From: Coprinus comatus
Taxonomy: Eukaryota > Basidiomycota > Agaricomycetes > Agaricales > Agaricaceae
NCBI GenBank assembly: GCA_034638255.1
Contig: JAWPGT010000005.1
Span: 434,001-498,000, forward strand
Length of the DNA: 64,000 nucleotides
Direction: 5' to 3'
Positions within the stretch are counted from its first letter, which is position 1. Each line of letters begins with the position of its first letter. The position numbers and the translations under genes are program-made. The notes beneath the pieces are model-generated. The model saw only the letters and a list, made by a program, of their open reading frames with translations, did no database searches and had not been told where the DNA came from. This document shows positions 25,968-37,625 of this stretch, one piece after another.

Positions 25968-28692
25968 ATGGGGTCAAGGATAGACGGAAATATGCTCCGT
26001 TTCGACGACGTTACTGGCACAATTCAACATACTGAAGATTTGGACGTGAAGGATGTACTTCTAATAAGGCCGTGAGTTACCACACCGCACCTTGTTCTGA
26101 TCATAATCCTGAATATGATATACAAGGTCTGGTGCTTGCGTGGATTGTAAATCAGTCAAAGTACAGTTGAATATCATAGTACAATCTGTATGTGTTAAGT
26201 TGTAATTTCCAGGTGCGCTGCGAGTTTGTCCCCGGAGAGCGCAAGTGTCGCAGGTGTCAAACGAAAAATCTACCTTGCCAACCTCGAGAGCGCAAAAAAC
26301 GCAAGCCAGCAGAGTATAGTAGTTTCACATTTACCTTGTTGAACATTCTCTCTAACATTCTAAAAAAAAGCACTCACGAACAGTTGCAAGAGAAAGCACT
26401 CGAAAAAGATATGCAGATCCAAGCCTTGCTGCAACAATATGACCGTCTGAAATCTGACCAGAATATCCGTCACTGGGTGGAGAAAGCAAGTTCTACTCCA
26501 GTTGATGGGGCGGTAGAAGAACATGGTTGGATTTTGTTTGTCTGTGATCAACAGTCAATCGTTGACAAAAAAAAAACAGGTCGTATAACACGTAGGATTC
26601 AGCCTTTAGAGTGGGATTATAAGGGTAAAACACCGGAGACAGCAACTCTGTCTTACTTTGCTGGAAAACGGAGTAATTCGCATCTTTCACTCCCACCAAT
26701 CGTTCAACACTGTGAACTCTATCCCGAAGATATTTTGGCATTATTCACATTGTGAGTCTAGCCTCTTTTTGTGAATCCCTTGCTGAACATATTGCATTCA
26801 CATTAGATATTTTAATCACATCGACGTTAGTATTAACTCGCACATATCATCTATTTCCTGCCTGACTATGTTCTAGCCATTTTTCTCTGTCCTCGATGTC
26901 GAACTTCATACCGCAGAAAACTTGATATTCACGTGTCCATTTCTTTTCACCGTTAGTACGTAACGTATCTTCGCGAAAGTTGGAGATGTCTTACCTATTT
27001 CAGTTTGTGCTGTTGCTTCTAGATACTACACCAATCGCCCAAACATTTACCCTTTGGCTATGGACTTTGCTAGGGATACAGCAGGACAAATGCTTGTCGA
27101 CGGGAACCAGAGCGTCGACGTTTGCCAAGCGTACCTGATCATGGCAGTATATCCGGCGCCGAGGAAGCGTTGGGCAGAAGACAGAAGTTGGTTGTTAATG
27201 GGTGTTGCTATCAAGTGCGTTGCAATTAATTCTAGTACAAGGATATCGATCAACGTCTCTATCTTTGGAAGGATGTCTATGGAGCTGGGTCTCGATCAAC
27301 CACCACCCTCTTCACTGGACGAGAGACAGAAACTGAATAGGATCAGAACTTGGCTCAACTGTTATTGTGTAGACGGATCTCATGCAATCCAGTTTGGCAA
27401 GATGCCTATGGTTAGGCTCGACGACTTTCTAGCCAGATCCTCGCAGGGCTGGTATAAATCTTCTCCAATGAATACGGCCTTCGATGTTCATCTTTGTGCC
27501 TATGTCCAAATCCTGATCATAATGTCTGACTGGCGGAGGCAACTTAACCTATTTGAGAGAGGTCAGCAGTATGAGGTACGTCGTTCTTCACCAAAATGTT
27601 TACTTTACCTCATACATAAAGTCAGGATTTCGACATCGTAGCAGTGAGCTTCGCAGTACAACAGAAATTATCCGATGAACTGAAGGCATGGGTAACCGCT
27701 TACAACGAGGAATACACTTACACGCGTGCGTTCAAATGGTTGGAGTCTACAAGCACCACTATTTAATTTTTTCTTTTTCAGCATTACTTATCTGTAATTT
27801 CCGGTCAAATACAACACAAATGTAAGTTGTTATATGAGGGGGATTGTGCAACAGATATTGATCATTCACCTAAGGATCACCGCGTACCTACGATTGGTTG
27901 TCTTAGCTGCAGCCTTTCAACATTCATTAAAACGTGGTTTAAAACGGGACTCGAAGTATTCAAGACAGCACTTGATGCCGCAAAAACAGTTATCTCCATC
28001 ATGGTTGAGCGGTTGTATCCGACCGGTCACCTTCGGTTTGCGATGGAGGCAAGCTTCCTTTATGTAGCATATGCTGCTGCTTTCCTTGCCAATGTGAGAA
28101 ACGCCTTGTGCCTTTATAGATATGCAACGATATGCTAAGTGGTCAAACCCAGTTACTCCGACCAAAATTTCTTCCTCTTCTAGACGAAAAACAGCAACGC
28201 GAGATTATATATCTAGTAACTCATCTTATTGATGTTCTACGGTCCCGGGATGTTGCCCTGGATGGAAGACATACGCCGGCATCTTATTCTAAATTTCTTG
28301 CTTCCCTCATGGAACGCCACAATGTCAGGGAGATGCGTTTCTCTTCTACGGAGCCCTCGGAATTTAATACGCAGTATCTTCCACAATATGGTCCCGACCG
28401 TCCCTTTACGCCGCCACATCTTTCATCTTGGCCCGATACATCTTTCATCACCAACACATCGCCAACGTTATTTCCAGATGTTGCTAATGGAATAATTTTC
28501 CAACAACGCGGGGAAGCAGAAATGGACTTGAGCCTCAATTTTTTTGTCAAAACTGTTTCAAGAGATTTTTCGTTGCCTTCCACTTCCGCTTCCACTTCAA
28601 CCCCAGATACAGCCCAGGCTGTTTCAACGGGACAAGGTTGGCAGAGCATGAATGCGACTCAGTGGATGAGTCATAATAATACAAGTTGGTAA
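25968..28692 (+). CDS. Zn2Cys6 fungal transcription factor
   Basis: Nuclear DNA-binding regulator. The N-terminus carries one binuclear zinc cluster with the six-Cys pattern C-x2-C-x6-C-x8-C-x2-C-x6-C, assembled over two introns: GACVDCKSVK then VRCEFVPGERKCRRCQTKNL with the last Cys just after. A basic KKRK follows, then a heptad-like coil (HEQLQEKALEKDMQIQALLQ) for dimerisation. The middle is the fungal-specific transcription factor domain, from YPEDILALFTLYFNHIDPFF through MAVYPAPRKRWAEDRSWLLM. The C-terminal third is Ser/Thr-rich and may be the activation region. The start at 25968 gives MGSRIDGNMLRFDD; a later Met at 25992 is possible. Its targets cannot be read from sequence. Confidence 0.9.
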
Positions 28693-29114
28693 TATTAATA
28701 TTATACATATCTTTTACATCTCAATGCACTTTCCTATACATCCATTACTTGCTTGTAAAATGATGCTATATATCCGTCATTCAATTTTTCGTAGGTGTTC
28801 AGCACATATTTTCGTCGTCTTTCCTTACTACCATTTCACATCAATCTTTGTTTGTCTGAACTTGAGTAATTTTGAAAAGACACCTATTTTTGGATATATT
28901 TTCTCATGATCATTTCTACAGTGCTGATAGTCTACATAGACCGAGTGAGTTGCAATATAAACTATAGAAAAGCTCTTCCCAAAAAGGAAATACACATGAT
29001 CTTCAGTGCGTCACTTGCATCATGTCACTTGTTGACTCTCCCTCACAATCACAATATTCGACATATTACATGCCGGTATATCTATAAGCCCATTCACCAC
29101 TACCATATCATATA
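28693..29114. other. Intergenic region before SFI1
   Basis: A 422-bp A/T-rich spacer between two plus-strand genes. I see no gene in it. A CATGTCACTTG sequence near 29023 partly resembles the CACGTG motif upstream of Hsp70 but lacks the core. Confidence 0.6.
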
Positions 29115-32100
29115 ATGTTTCGGCCTACAAGAACATCACGTCCGGTTAAGTCAACACAAACGGCACGGGGCTCTGGTAGTGGGGCTCCTTCTGTTGATCT
29201 ATCCATTGTTTCTACCTCCACAGCTGTGGTACCTGAACTACAGAATCTAACCGCGGATGAAATCGACTTCTTCAATGCTGTTATTAAACACGCGGGACCC
29301 CAAGCAACCACATTCCCACATGTATTTAAATCGTATAATTCTGTGTTAAAAGAGAAAGGAATGGATTCGGAGGAAACTCGTTTTTATTGGAAACTTCTGA
29401 AGCTAGGGACTGTGAAGGGAAAGACCTGGGCAGAAAAGTGGGATGTCGTTAAGAGACAACATAAAGTGGGTATTATATGATCCACCAAAGTCATCGCTTA
29501 CTCCTTGTTATTATAGTCAACAGTCTCCGACAGCGAAGACGAGCTCATGTCTTCACGCGTCAGACCGCGTGCAAAGTCTATTACGCCATCTATAACTGTA
29601 CCTATGCCTCGCCTACAGGATCTCGACGCGAATATCCCGGGTACCGACTCTGATACAGAAACACCGCAGTCTCACATTCCACAATATCACGAAACTCCGA
29701 ATATATCCTCTCAGCGCAATACAATCTCAATTTCAAACTCGCGTCTTGTAACTCGTGCAAAAAACCCTACACTTTCTAGTATATCGACTTCCCAACACAA
29801 AGTAACATCTAATCGGCGCAAAATTCCCACTAGCGAAATCTCACTGACTGATGATGATGATGTTCACCGACCAATGGCTACCCCATCTCCCTTTGTTCGA
29901 TTCGCAAATAGAGCATCGGGATTGTCAGAAAAGGTTCGTGTACCGCAGCAGTCAAAGATTGGGATTCAATCTACACCAAAGCACGCAAAAACTGGTGTTG
30001 ATCGCACCCCCACTACTTCAAGAGCTCTTTCTCAGGCTAGAGAAACCAAACGTAGACAGGAGGAGGATGCGTGGAACGAGGTCAGAATACGACAACTTGA
30101 AGAAGAAGCTGATAGATATCGAAATGATCGTTTGTTGAAGAAGTGTTTGGAGGTGTGGCAGCAAGGTTTCGAATGGATTATGGTTTGTTTGTCTTTCATA
30201 CTCGAACTGGAGAGAAATATGACAATCATACAGGTTGCAACAGATAGGGTTGATCAGGCGAGAAACACGGTACTTCTTGGCTGGGCCCTACATCGCTGGA
30301 ACAAACACTATGTTTCACAACAAACGCGGCTCGAAGAGGTTGCTTCTCTAGCAGCCAACAGAAGACTTCAAAAGGCCTACCTTGCTTGGAAAAACAAGTT
30401 CATGGAGCAACAGCGGCTCAAGTGGCAAAATGACATGCGGGACAAGATAAAACAAATTAAAGACCGACAAAATACCCATCTTCTCAGGAGCTGTCTGGAT
30501 AAGTGGATACAGGAGTACAAATCACGGCTAGCAATACAACATCATAATTATCTTGTCCGTAAACATGGGTACCGACAATGGAGAGTTAAGCTTACAAGTA
30601 TAGATGGGATGGAAGCCAAAGCCGATGATTTCTTGAGCTCCAGAGATCCACAGCTCCTTCTGAAATACTGGAACCAATGGAATGACGTCGCAAAAATTGC
30701 CAATGCGGAAAGGACTGTGGTCGAACGACGCCAAGCTAGAATCTTGTGGGAAGCTCTGGAAACCTGGCAAAAGCGAATGTATGTCTTGTTGTAAATTGTT
30801 CATTTTGTGCTTCCCCTGATCGTTAAAAGATTTGACAAGTGGAGGACTGCGTCTATCTATGATCGCAATTTGAAAGGACGAAGTCTGAAGAAGTGGAAAC
30901 AGGCGCTACAAAGAATTCATGTTAGAAATTGTTTTAATCTGTTTTTCAATCGTCTAACTGTAAATATAGATTCTAAACGATCGCGCGGACAAACACATGG
31001 CGCGACAAGACAAAATACTCACTTGTGCAGTCTTTCGTGTCTGGGTGGCACACATCCAGGGCAGGGAGGCACAGCGTCTCCGAGATCAGAAAATCCTTGC
31101 ACAAGCCTTGTCAACTTGGAAAAATCGGATGTTATTAGTCAAGAAGAAAGAGGGTGAGTTATGTGCAAGATATTGTTGGTATAACCAGGCTAATGTAGGT
31201 TTTAGAACTTGCACTTGTTTTCTACCAAGATATTACGACTGGACATGCTCTTGCGCGAATATATACGCAATGGCGACAAATGTTTGAATCCCATCGACAT
31301 GATAACGATGTGGCTGACCAACATCATCAAATCCAAATATTCAAACAATGGAGGTCACGATACCGAGAAATTGTAGAGGACAGGAAAAAACAGCGACTGA
31401 TTAAGAAGTTGCAGGACCGGCAAGCGGCTCGAATTTTGTCTCGTAAGTTATTTTATTATATATAGTATCGCGCAACCTCACAAGGGGCTTTTAGGTTGGC
31501 TTGTTCGCACACGGCAAAAACGGCATTGTACTCAAGCGGAAGCGTTTGTTCAAGAACGGCTACAGAAGGTAATTACACGGATCTAAGGGAGTCGAAATTA
31601 CCTTCCCTAACAAGTTCATAGCGTCTTGGAAAAAGTGCTCTTTCTCATTGGACTCAACGTGTCATTAACATGCGTGAGAGGGAATTATTCGCTATCGAAC
31701 TTCATAGGGAGAAGCTCGCAAGGTTAGAAGTTTGATCAAACTTCACTTCTATGGATATGTGCTAACAATGCTCAGATTTGCTTGGGAACGACTGAAACGT
31801 GCTTACACACGACACCAAGAGAATCTCAAACTATTAGAAGATCACCTTGTTTTAAAGCGAGAAGGTGGGTTTATGAGACTATTGTTGTATATATGGTAAT
31901 CTAATGAACGTCCAAGATACATTAAAGCGATACTGGCAACGCTGGAGAGCAACAAAACATTATGTTCAGCATCGACGATTTGTGCTTGAAACAAATGAAG
32001 CTCAGATCTTGATGCAACCATGCAAAAAGCATGGGATAAATGGAGAGATCACTACCTTGAGTTGCAGCTTCGGCCTCTAGTAAGCCTCTACCTCAGACCA

Positions 32101-33185
32101 AGTATTTTTGCTCACAATGTAACAGGAGTATGAGATGCTATTGCGAACACAACAAAATCTTCTATACCGAGCCTTTAGCGTATGGCATGGCAAAGCAAAG
32201 GTCAGTATCGCTTTTTATGGTATATTATTGCACCGAATTTAACCAAATGCTCAGAACAAACCTGCAATCATGGCACTTAAAATATATGCCACGAGATGCA
32301 AGAAAAGGTTCTACGAACAATGGAAAGCCGTTATCCCGATTGCGCAACAGAACCGTAAAGCACAAGACATATATTCCCAAGTAGTTCTTCGTGAGTGCCT
32401 CCACCTTAAGTTTGAATCTAATTATGGAAAACTAAGGTATCCATGATATGTAGGTAAAGTCTTTAATCATTGGTTGCAAGCATATCGAACAAAACTGGCA
32501 CTCAAAGCCATCGCGTAAGTAGCTGAAACGCTTCTTAAACTAGGTCGACGTGCTGACTAGTACCGTAATTAGACGAGCACGGTACCTTCGATTGCCAGCA
32601 GCAGGTGGTCGAGCGGGAGGGACGCCCTCCCCAGTAGCCCCATCGTCGTCACTTTCACCTCCGCATGAATCCACGCCCATATCCCTGGTGGGGAACCTAA
32701 AGAGAAGAGAAGAATCACCATTTTCCCGTCGTGCTTTACCTCCTGCACCATTAAATACGCCTCGGATGCGTCCAACGGAAAACGACGAAGAACTTGAAAT
32801 ATCTTCATCAACAGGAGAACGTACACGGTTAAATCGCCTTTCACGTTCACCGTTTGGTTTAGACCATGGTACAGGGATTGTAAGCTTGTTGAGGACAAAC
32901 ATCGATCAGAAAGGGACATCTGATCTGAGTCCACCCCGTTCTAAGTATCATTTTGCGAATTTGAAGGCTCGCAATCCCAGTCCTGATCGATCAGTCACCA
33001 AAGACAGTGGAGGTGGATTCTTCTCAAGTGCGATTGCGGAGAGTACTCCCCCGGGACGTTTCTCACGTCCAAGAGCTTTTGATCAAGTTGGAAATCGAAG
33101 GTCTCTCTGGAGTGACTTGAAGCTTGATCGGTCAAGACCTAGTTCAACAACTTCTCGTACAACATATTCCCCCCCTTCTCCTTAG
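29115..33185 (+). CDS. SFI1: Sfi1-like centrin-binding protein of the spindle pole body
   Basis: Long helical protein that binds a row of centrin (Cdc31) molecules and builds the bridge used in spindle pole body duplication. The central part is an array of Trp-centred repeats of about 30 residues. Clear examples are VLLGWALHRWNKHY, LQKAYLAWKNKFMEQQ, LRSCLDKWIQEYKSR, LLKYWNQWNDVA, ILWEALETWQKRM, LKGRSLKKWKQAL, ILAQALSTWKNRM, IQIFKQWRSRYREI, LKRYWQRWRATKHY and KVFNHWLQAYRTKL; I count about 20. A disordered Ser/Thr-rich N-terminus (MFRPTRTSRPVKSTQ) and a Ser/Pro/Arg-rich C-terminus flank the array. The first intron begins at 29466; several more split the repeats between 30790 and 32575. The ATG at 29115 is the first of the open frame. 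Confidence 0.9.
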
Positions 33186-33430
33186 AGCTCAAGTGTCTTT
33201 GTTCTTTCTTGGTACATATCTGATATCTGGGACTTGTTGTACTTTAGGACTATGATCATCGTTATATAGACCAAATTGGGTTGGTAGCATTCCAGCCAGA
33301 ACTCCTTTTTATGTCGACCAGCCTGCCAGAGAAGTCAGGAAGATGATGGTAGTTGCAGGGTAGTTTTATCCTGATTCTTCCGTTCTGACCGTATCGATGT
33401 TGACAAAACAAGGGGTGTCCCCACTGGGGA

Positions 33431-33824
33431 TCAAGAGTTGCTGTAGTATTGCCAGCCAATCCAATTTGCGATAACAAAATAGAAGGTGGTTGGTATGATT
33501 AAAATTGCGAAGTATTTGTAGTGTGTGTCTTCCACCACAACACGAAGCACCTACGAAGAAATGAATTATGAGAATGGCCCTCGGGCCTGACCGATATATC
33601 GGAATGCGAACCGGGATGTGTGTCAGGGGTAAGAATGCACTAAAGAAAGTAGCATAACTTGCAACTATGAAGAAGACGAGGGAAAGAAAGATGAGGAGGA
33701 GACCATTGTCGACTTTGAGCATTCGAAGGACAAAACGGGTATTTGGATTTTCCCTGGGAGTGTGTGTGTGACCTATCGAAGCACGATGCATCAATGAACT
33801 GTGGAGACGGGGGTGCTGGAGCAT
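33431..33824 (-). CDS. PIG-Y-like subunit of the GPI-GlcNAc transferase
   Basis: Two exons (33824-33612 and 33550-33431, 61-bp intron, phase 0) encode 110 residues. There are two membrane helices: GLLLIFLSLVFFIVASYATF and, after an acidic VEDTHYKY turn, FAILIIPTTFYFVIANWIGW, ending QYYSNS. Two helices with a WxGW-type end near the C-terminus match PIG-Y, a small ER subunit of the first enzyme of GPI-anchor synthesis. The 40 residues before the first helix are longer than in animal PIG-Y, and later Mets (33791 or just before KVDNGLL) could be the true start. Identity comes from topology and the NWIGW end, so it is moderate. Confidence 0.6.
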
Positions 33825-33873
33825 TGTAACTGACCACTCAGCCACTCGAAGCCACCAGTGATTTAGGAAAGAG

Positions 33874-34281
33874 ATGGATTCAGAACACAACACGCCATAT
33901 CAGACTAGGTTCGTGACCAACCGCTTAACGCCGACCTTGCCATGTTTTTGTTTTAACACCCTTCTGTAGCGCCCAGGAAGAAGTGGTGCAGGCACAGGCG
34001 GAAGAACCGAGACCACCGTTGCTGGCACCTGAAATACCCAGTGCAGAACTCAGCGTTGATTTTACGGAAATCGCGAAGACAGTTGAGTAAGTAGAGTATG
34101 CTTGTTTTGGAATATGGTCGTCGTAGTTATGCTCTGGTGCAGCGATGAGAAGATACAGAAGCGGGTGTCGAACCTCCTGAAGCTTAACGAGGAGAACGAA
34201 AAGCTGAAGCAGGAGCTGAGGGAGCTGGGGGAACGGTTAGAGGCCGCAGAACGTCGGCATGCGATGAGGAATAGCAAGTAG
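33874..34281 (+). CDS. Small coiled-coil protein, 96 residues, unrecognised
   Basis: Too short for an ordinary ORF scan because it is split over three exons: 33874-33908, 33970-34086 and 34143-34281. The introns are 61 and 56 bp with consensus ends, and the frame is kept across both. The protein begins MDSEHNTPYQTSAQEE, has a conserved-looking middle LSVDFTEIAKTVDDEKIQKR, and ends in a leucine-heptad helix (LLKLNEENEKLKQELRELGE) that should form a coiled coil. I do not know the family; a small adaptor of a larger complex is plausible. Its start is 49 bp from the divergent PIG-Y-like start. Confidence 0.75.
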
Positions 34282-34439
34282 CGTAGATCACATGAGGAGT
34301 TGGCCGTGTCTTCCAGTTTCGTCTGCTGTGTTATGTTGCAATGCCTGAGCGTTATCGTCCATCTTTTGCTCCACATCGATACATTATAAATATACCACTT
34401 CCTTCCATCCCCTCTTTCAACCTATCCACATTGTCCCCC

Positions 34440-36199
34440 ATGCAGAGTCGCAGGCAATCCACTACTGCTCGTCGTTTCTCCGACCGTCGCAGCTCGGGCA
34501 AGTCCTCTCGTCGTCCCTCAATCGACCCCACGAGGCTTGTCCCAATGGACAAGTTCGTTCTTCATTTGTCTTTACTACCACTTGTAATTGACTTGAGCCC
34601 CTAAGGGTAACTCACATCGGGGGTGCCGATAACTTCAATGTTGTCTTCATAGGCGCAGGCAATATCATGTTCGGTGCGACCATCCACATTACTCTCCTAG
34701 CCTCCTTCTCATCGATAACCCCAGGTTCCGACGAAGGACCCTGGAATCATTCCTTCCGTTTCGAGCAGTAGGTTGCATCATTCAATTAGGAGTTCTAATT
34801 AAGTGGCTATTTTTATCCAGCAAACTTGGTCGTCGCCTCAAAGTCGTCGCCCTCATAGATCCTGCCATCGAGCGTGCCACTGCTGTTCTCCAGAAGAAAT
34901 GCGACTCTTTCGTCGTGTCTGCATACCAGGACACCCGTGTCTACAAGACTCTTGAGGATTTTGTCAAGAATATGAGCCCAAGAGAACGTCCCCGCGCTAT
35001 CATTGTCGGAAGTCCCCCCATGTTTCGAGGTTCACTCCAGCCTGGACGAGATATCGAAACCCAGATTCTCAAACATTTCCCTGGAGTTGCCATTTTTCTT
35101 GAGAAGCCCATTGCCACAGGACCGTATGAACAAATCCCTGATGGTTACAAGATTGCGAAGATGATCACAGATACTAAAACTATATGTTCCGTCGGGTATG
35201 TACGACAGTTGTCAATGAAGATTCCTGAGTGTTAATGATAATCAGTTACATGCTGCGCTATCTCAAAGCAGTACAATTCATGAAACAAATCATTGAGGAC
35301 AATAATCTCACCGTTATGACTACAATCGCTAGATATGCTTGTGCATATGAAGCCATCGCCAAACCAGACTGGTGGGATAAATCAAAGAGGTAAAATTAAA
35401 ATTAAAATTAAAATGGATGATAACAACTTACTAACAATAAACACAGTTGCGGACCCGTTATCGAGCAAGGAACGCATTTCTGTGACTTGTCCCGTTACTT
35501 TGGTGGTGAGGTAGATATCTCAAGTGTGCAAGCACACTCACTTGAATGGGATGAAAATGCGGGTCAGCTGTCCGCGTTACAGATCGATGAGAGCAAAATT
35601 TCTCCAGAAAACAGGATTCCCCGTGTGACCTCGGCATCCTGGTGTGCATGATTATGATTTCTGACAAAAAAGTTGCTTATACCATATTAAAGGAAATATG
35701 ATAGCGGGGCTGTAGGCACATTCACTCACATTGTTGCGCTTCAAGGCACCAATTACAGCTGCGAGTTCGAAGTTTATGCAGATGGATACTTGCTCAAGTA
35801 TGTGATGCGTACTTTGATTCGTATTAATTTTAACATCGGAATTTAGGTTGGTGAACCCATACGTTCAACCAGTTTTGTATATCCGCCGACCGGGAGATGA
35901 CTTCGAACAGATGTCAACTTTCCCTGATGATGATCCCTTCTTCTCTGAAGTGTCCAACCTTATTGATATTATTGAGGACATCGAAGAGGATCCAGATGCA
36001 GCCCAAATTCTTAGCAGTTATGAAGGTATGAAGATAATAAGATACCCAAGTTTCTTGACTAATCCTTATGAAAATAGATGCTGTCAAGACTTATGAATTG
36101 ACCTGGGCTATTCGACTTGCAAGTGAAAAATCGCGCGCCTCGAGACTGCAAGCTAGCAATGTTGCTGGAAAGGAGCAAAAAGGTCTTCAAACCGACTAA
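34440..36199 (+). CDS. Gfo/Idh/MocA family NAD(P)-dependent oxidoreductase
   Basis: Sugar or inositol dehydrogenase-like enzyme; the substrate cannot be told. After a basic Ser/Arg-rich N-terminus (MQSRRQSTTARRFSDRR), splicing gives VFIGAGNIMFG, the Rossmann nucleotide-binding loop. The family EKP motif is present in FLEKPIATGPYEQI. The C-terminal domain begins YMLRYLKAVQFMKQII and includes GPVIEQGTHFCDLSRYFGGE, which carries the usual His/Asp pair of the active site (THFCD). Introns fall near 34555, 34670, 34770, 35195, 35390, 35690, 35800 and 36025. The N-terminal basic extension is longer than in bacterial relatives. The ATG at 34440 is the first of the open frame. Confidence 0.88.
35391..35414 (+). 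repeat. Hexanucleotide repeat TAAAAT x4 in an intron
   Basis: Four perfect copies of TAAAAT begin at the donor site of an intron of the Gfo/Idh/MocA gene (exon ends AAGAG, intron starts GTAAAA). Confidence 0.85.
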
Positions 36200-36271
36200 G
36201 ATTGTGTAATAAAACAAACGAAGATCCGTTGTGTACAATAGATTTCACAAATCCGAATAGCAATAGAAGAA

Positions 36272-37266
36272 TTAGGTATCTGGTTTCATTTTCTTACGTG
36301 CAGGGCTCTTTGCCTCTCCATCAGTGGATGTTTGAGTACTGGTTGTTGGAATGGGTTTCGATCTCCCCTTTCTAGACTCTAACTCCAATTTCCGCTTCTT
36401 TCGTTTTTCAGCTCGAGTTCGTAATTTTTCCCATTCTTCTTGTAAGTGAGTTTTGAGTATTGGCATGTTTTTCATCTCCATATAGCACTGAAAACAAGAA
36501 AGAGGCTCCTTCAAGATAGGTTCATATTTGGTTGGGGGGAGTTTAGCCATCTGGGAAATATCAGTACACATGTATTGGAAATAAGTTAGTAATTTTATAC
36601 TGCTTACACTCTTGTAGTAAGATTCTTCTGCATCAAACCAAGACACTACTTCATCGACATGCAAGAAAAATCCAAGTTTAGGATGAAACGAATTATAATG
36701 TTTCTTGCTCTTTATTCTATCCGAACATAAATCGGCAGATATAACGTGAAGATGTATATGCCTAATAATACCAAAAAAAAAAAATGAGGGGAGAGGGGTG
36801 AGTTGTTTTGCATACGATCTTGAGGGGAAACGTAAAAAACGTACACCATAGAAGGCGCTCCATGAAACCCAATCCAAATATCCCATACAAAACCATATTT
36901 CTTCTCCATTTCTTCTTGAATTTCTTTCTTAGCACGTTCTGCTTCATGTTTCATTGTCAAAATGATATCTTTGACTTGTTCTTTTTTGACGTTTTTAGAA
37001 TTTAAAAGTGCTCGAAGACTTGACAAGTCATGTGCAGAAGGATTTGGCAGCGCATCTTCGGTTTCATTGCCATCACTCTTGCGTTCGGAACTTGAGCTTG
37101 AATTTGAAAGAATTCGTGGTAAGACAAGGAAATGGAAGATAGATTTCGGATAGATGTCAAATATGGTTAATGTCTTTTCAGAATGGGAGAACAAGATAGA
37201 GACAGGAAGTGTTGTAGGATCTTTGAGGGCATAAGTACGCAGGATGGTCAGATTCGGATTCGCCAT
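36272..37266 (-). CDS. HNT3: Aprataxin-like DNA deadenylase (HIT domain)
   Basis: Removes AMP from abortive DNA ligation ends in single-strand break repair. The HIT domain is complete after splicing: TILRTYALKDP at the start, FDIYPKSIFHFLVLPR, and the catalytic histidine triad in SMVHIHLHVISADL, formed across a 5' site GTACGT near 36839 and an acceptor near 36760. The SFHPKLGFFLHVDEV block is typical of aprataxin. The C-terminal zinc finger reads CFQC then, 12 residues on, HLQEE. This matches the C2HE finger known from fission yeast Hnt3. A basic Lys/Arg tail follows, ending MKPDT. The start at 37266 (MANPNLTIL) fits the family; the frame extends upstream to a Met at 37314. Confidence 0.9.
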
Positions 37267-37625
37267 GTACTTGACACAAGGTAAAGAGCGCTCCCCCACG
37301 CCTTTGGTGAACAAGATGGTGGTGATGTTTGGTAATCCTGGCTAATTAACGTCACACCCCAAAAGATGTTTATAAGATGAATGTGCGAGCATTAAGATCT
37401 ATCTTGGGTGATTTGAATGTTCTTTACCACGTACATGCAGCTTTGACTGAGTATCTAAAACATACTGCTACAAAAGTAACATCCAGCTGATCCACTAACT
37501 TACATACATACAAAAGAAACTAGCAGAACTTTGTACTATACCTAAACATCGAGACACTCCAAAGCAAATAGGAGAGCAGAAAACATCTGTACACTTATTA
37601 AATTCCCAAATCAGAAGAATAACGA
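37267..37625. other. Intergenic region, aprataxin promoter
   Basis: A 359-bp spacer between two minus-strand genes. It must hold the aprataxin promoter and the Gyp7 3' end. I see no gene, repeat or clear TATA box in it. Confidence 0.6.
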
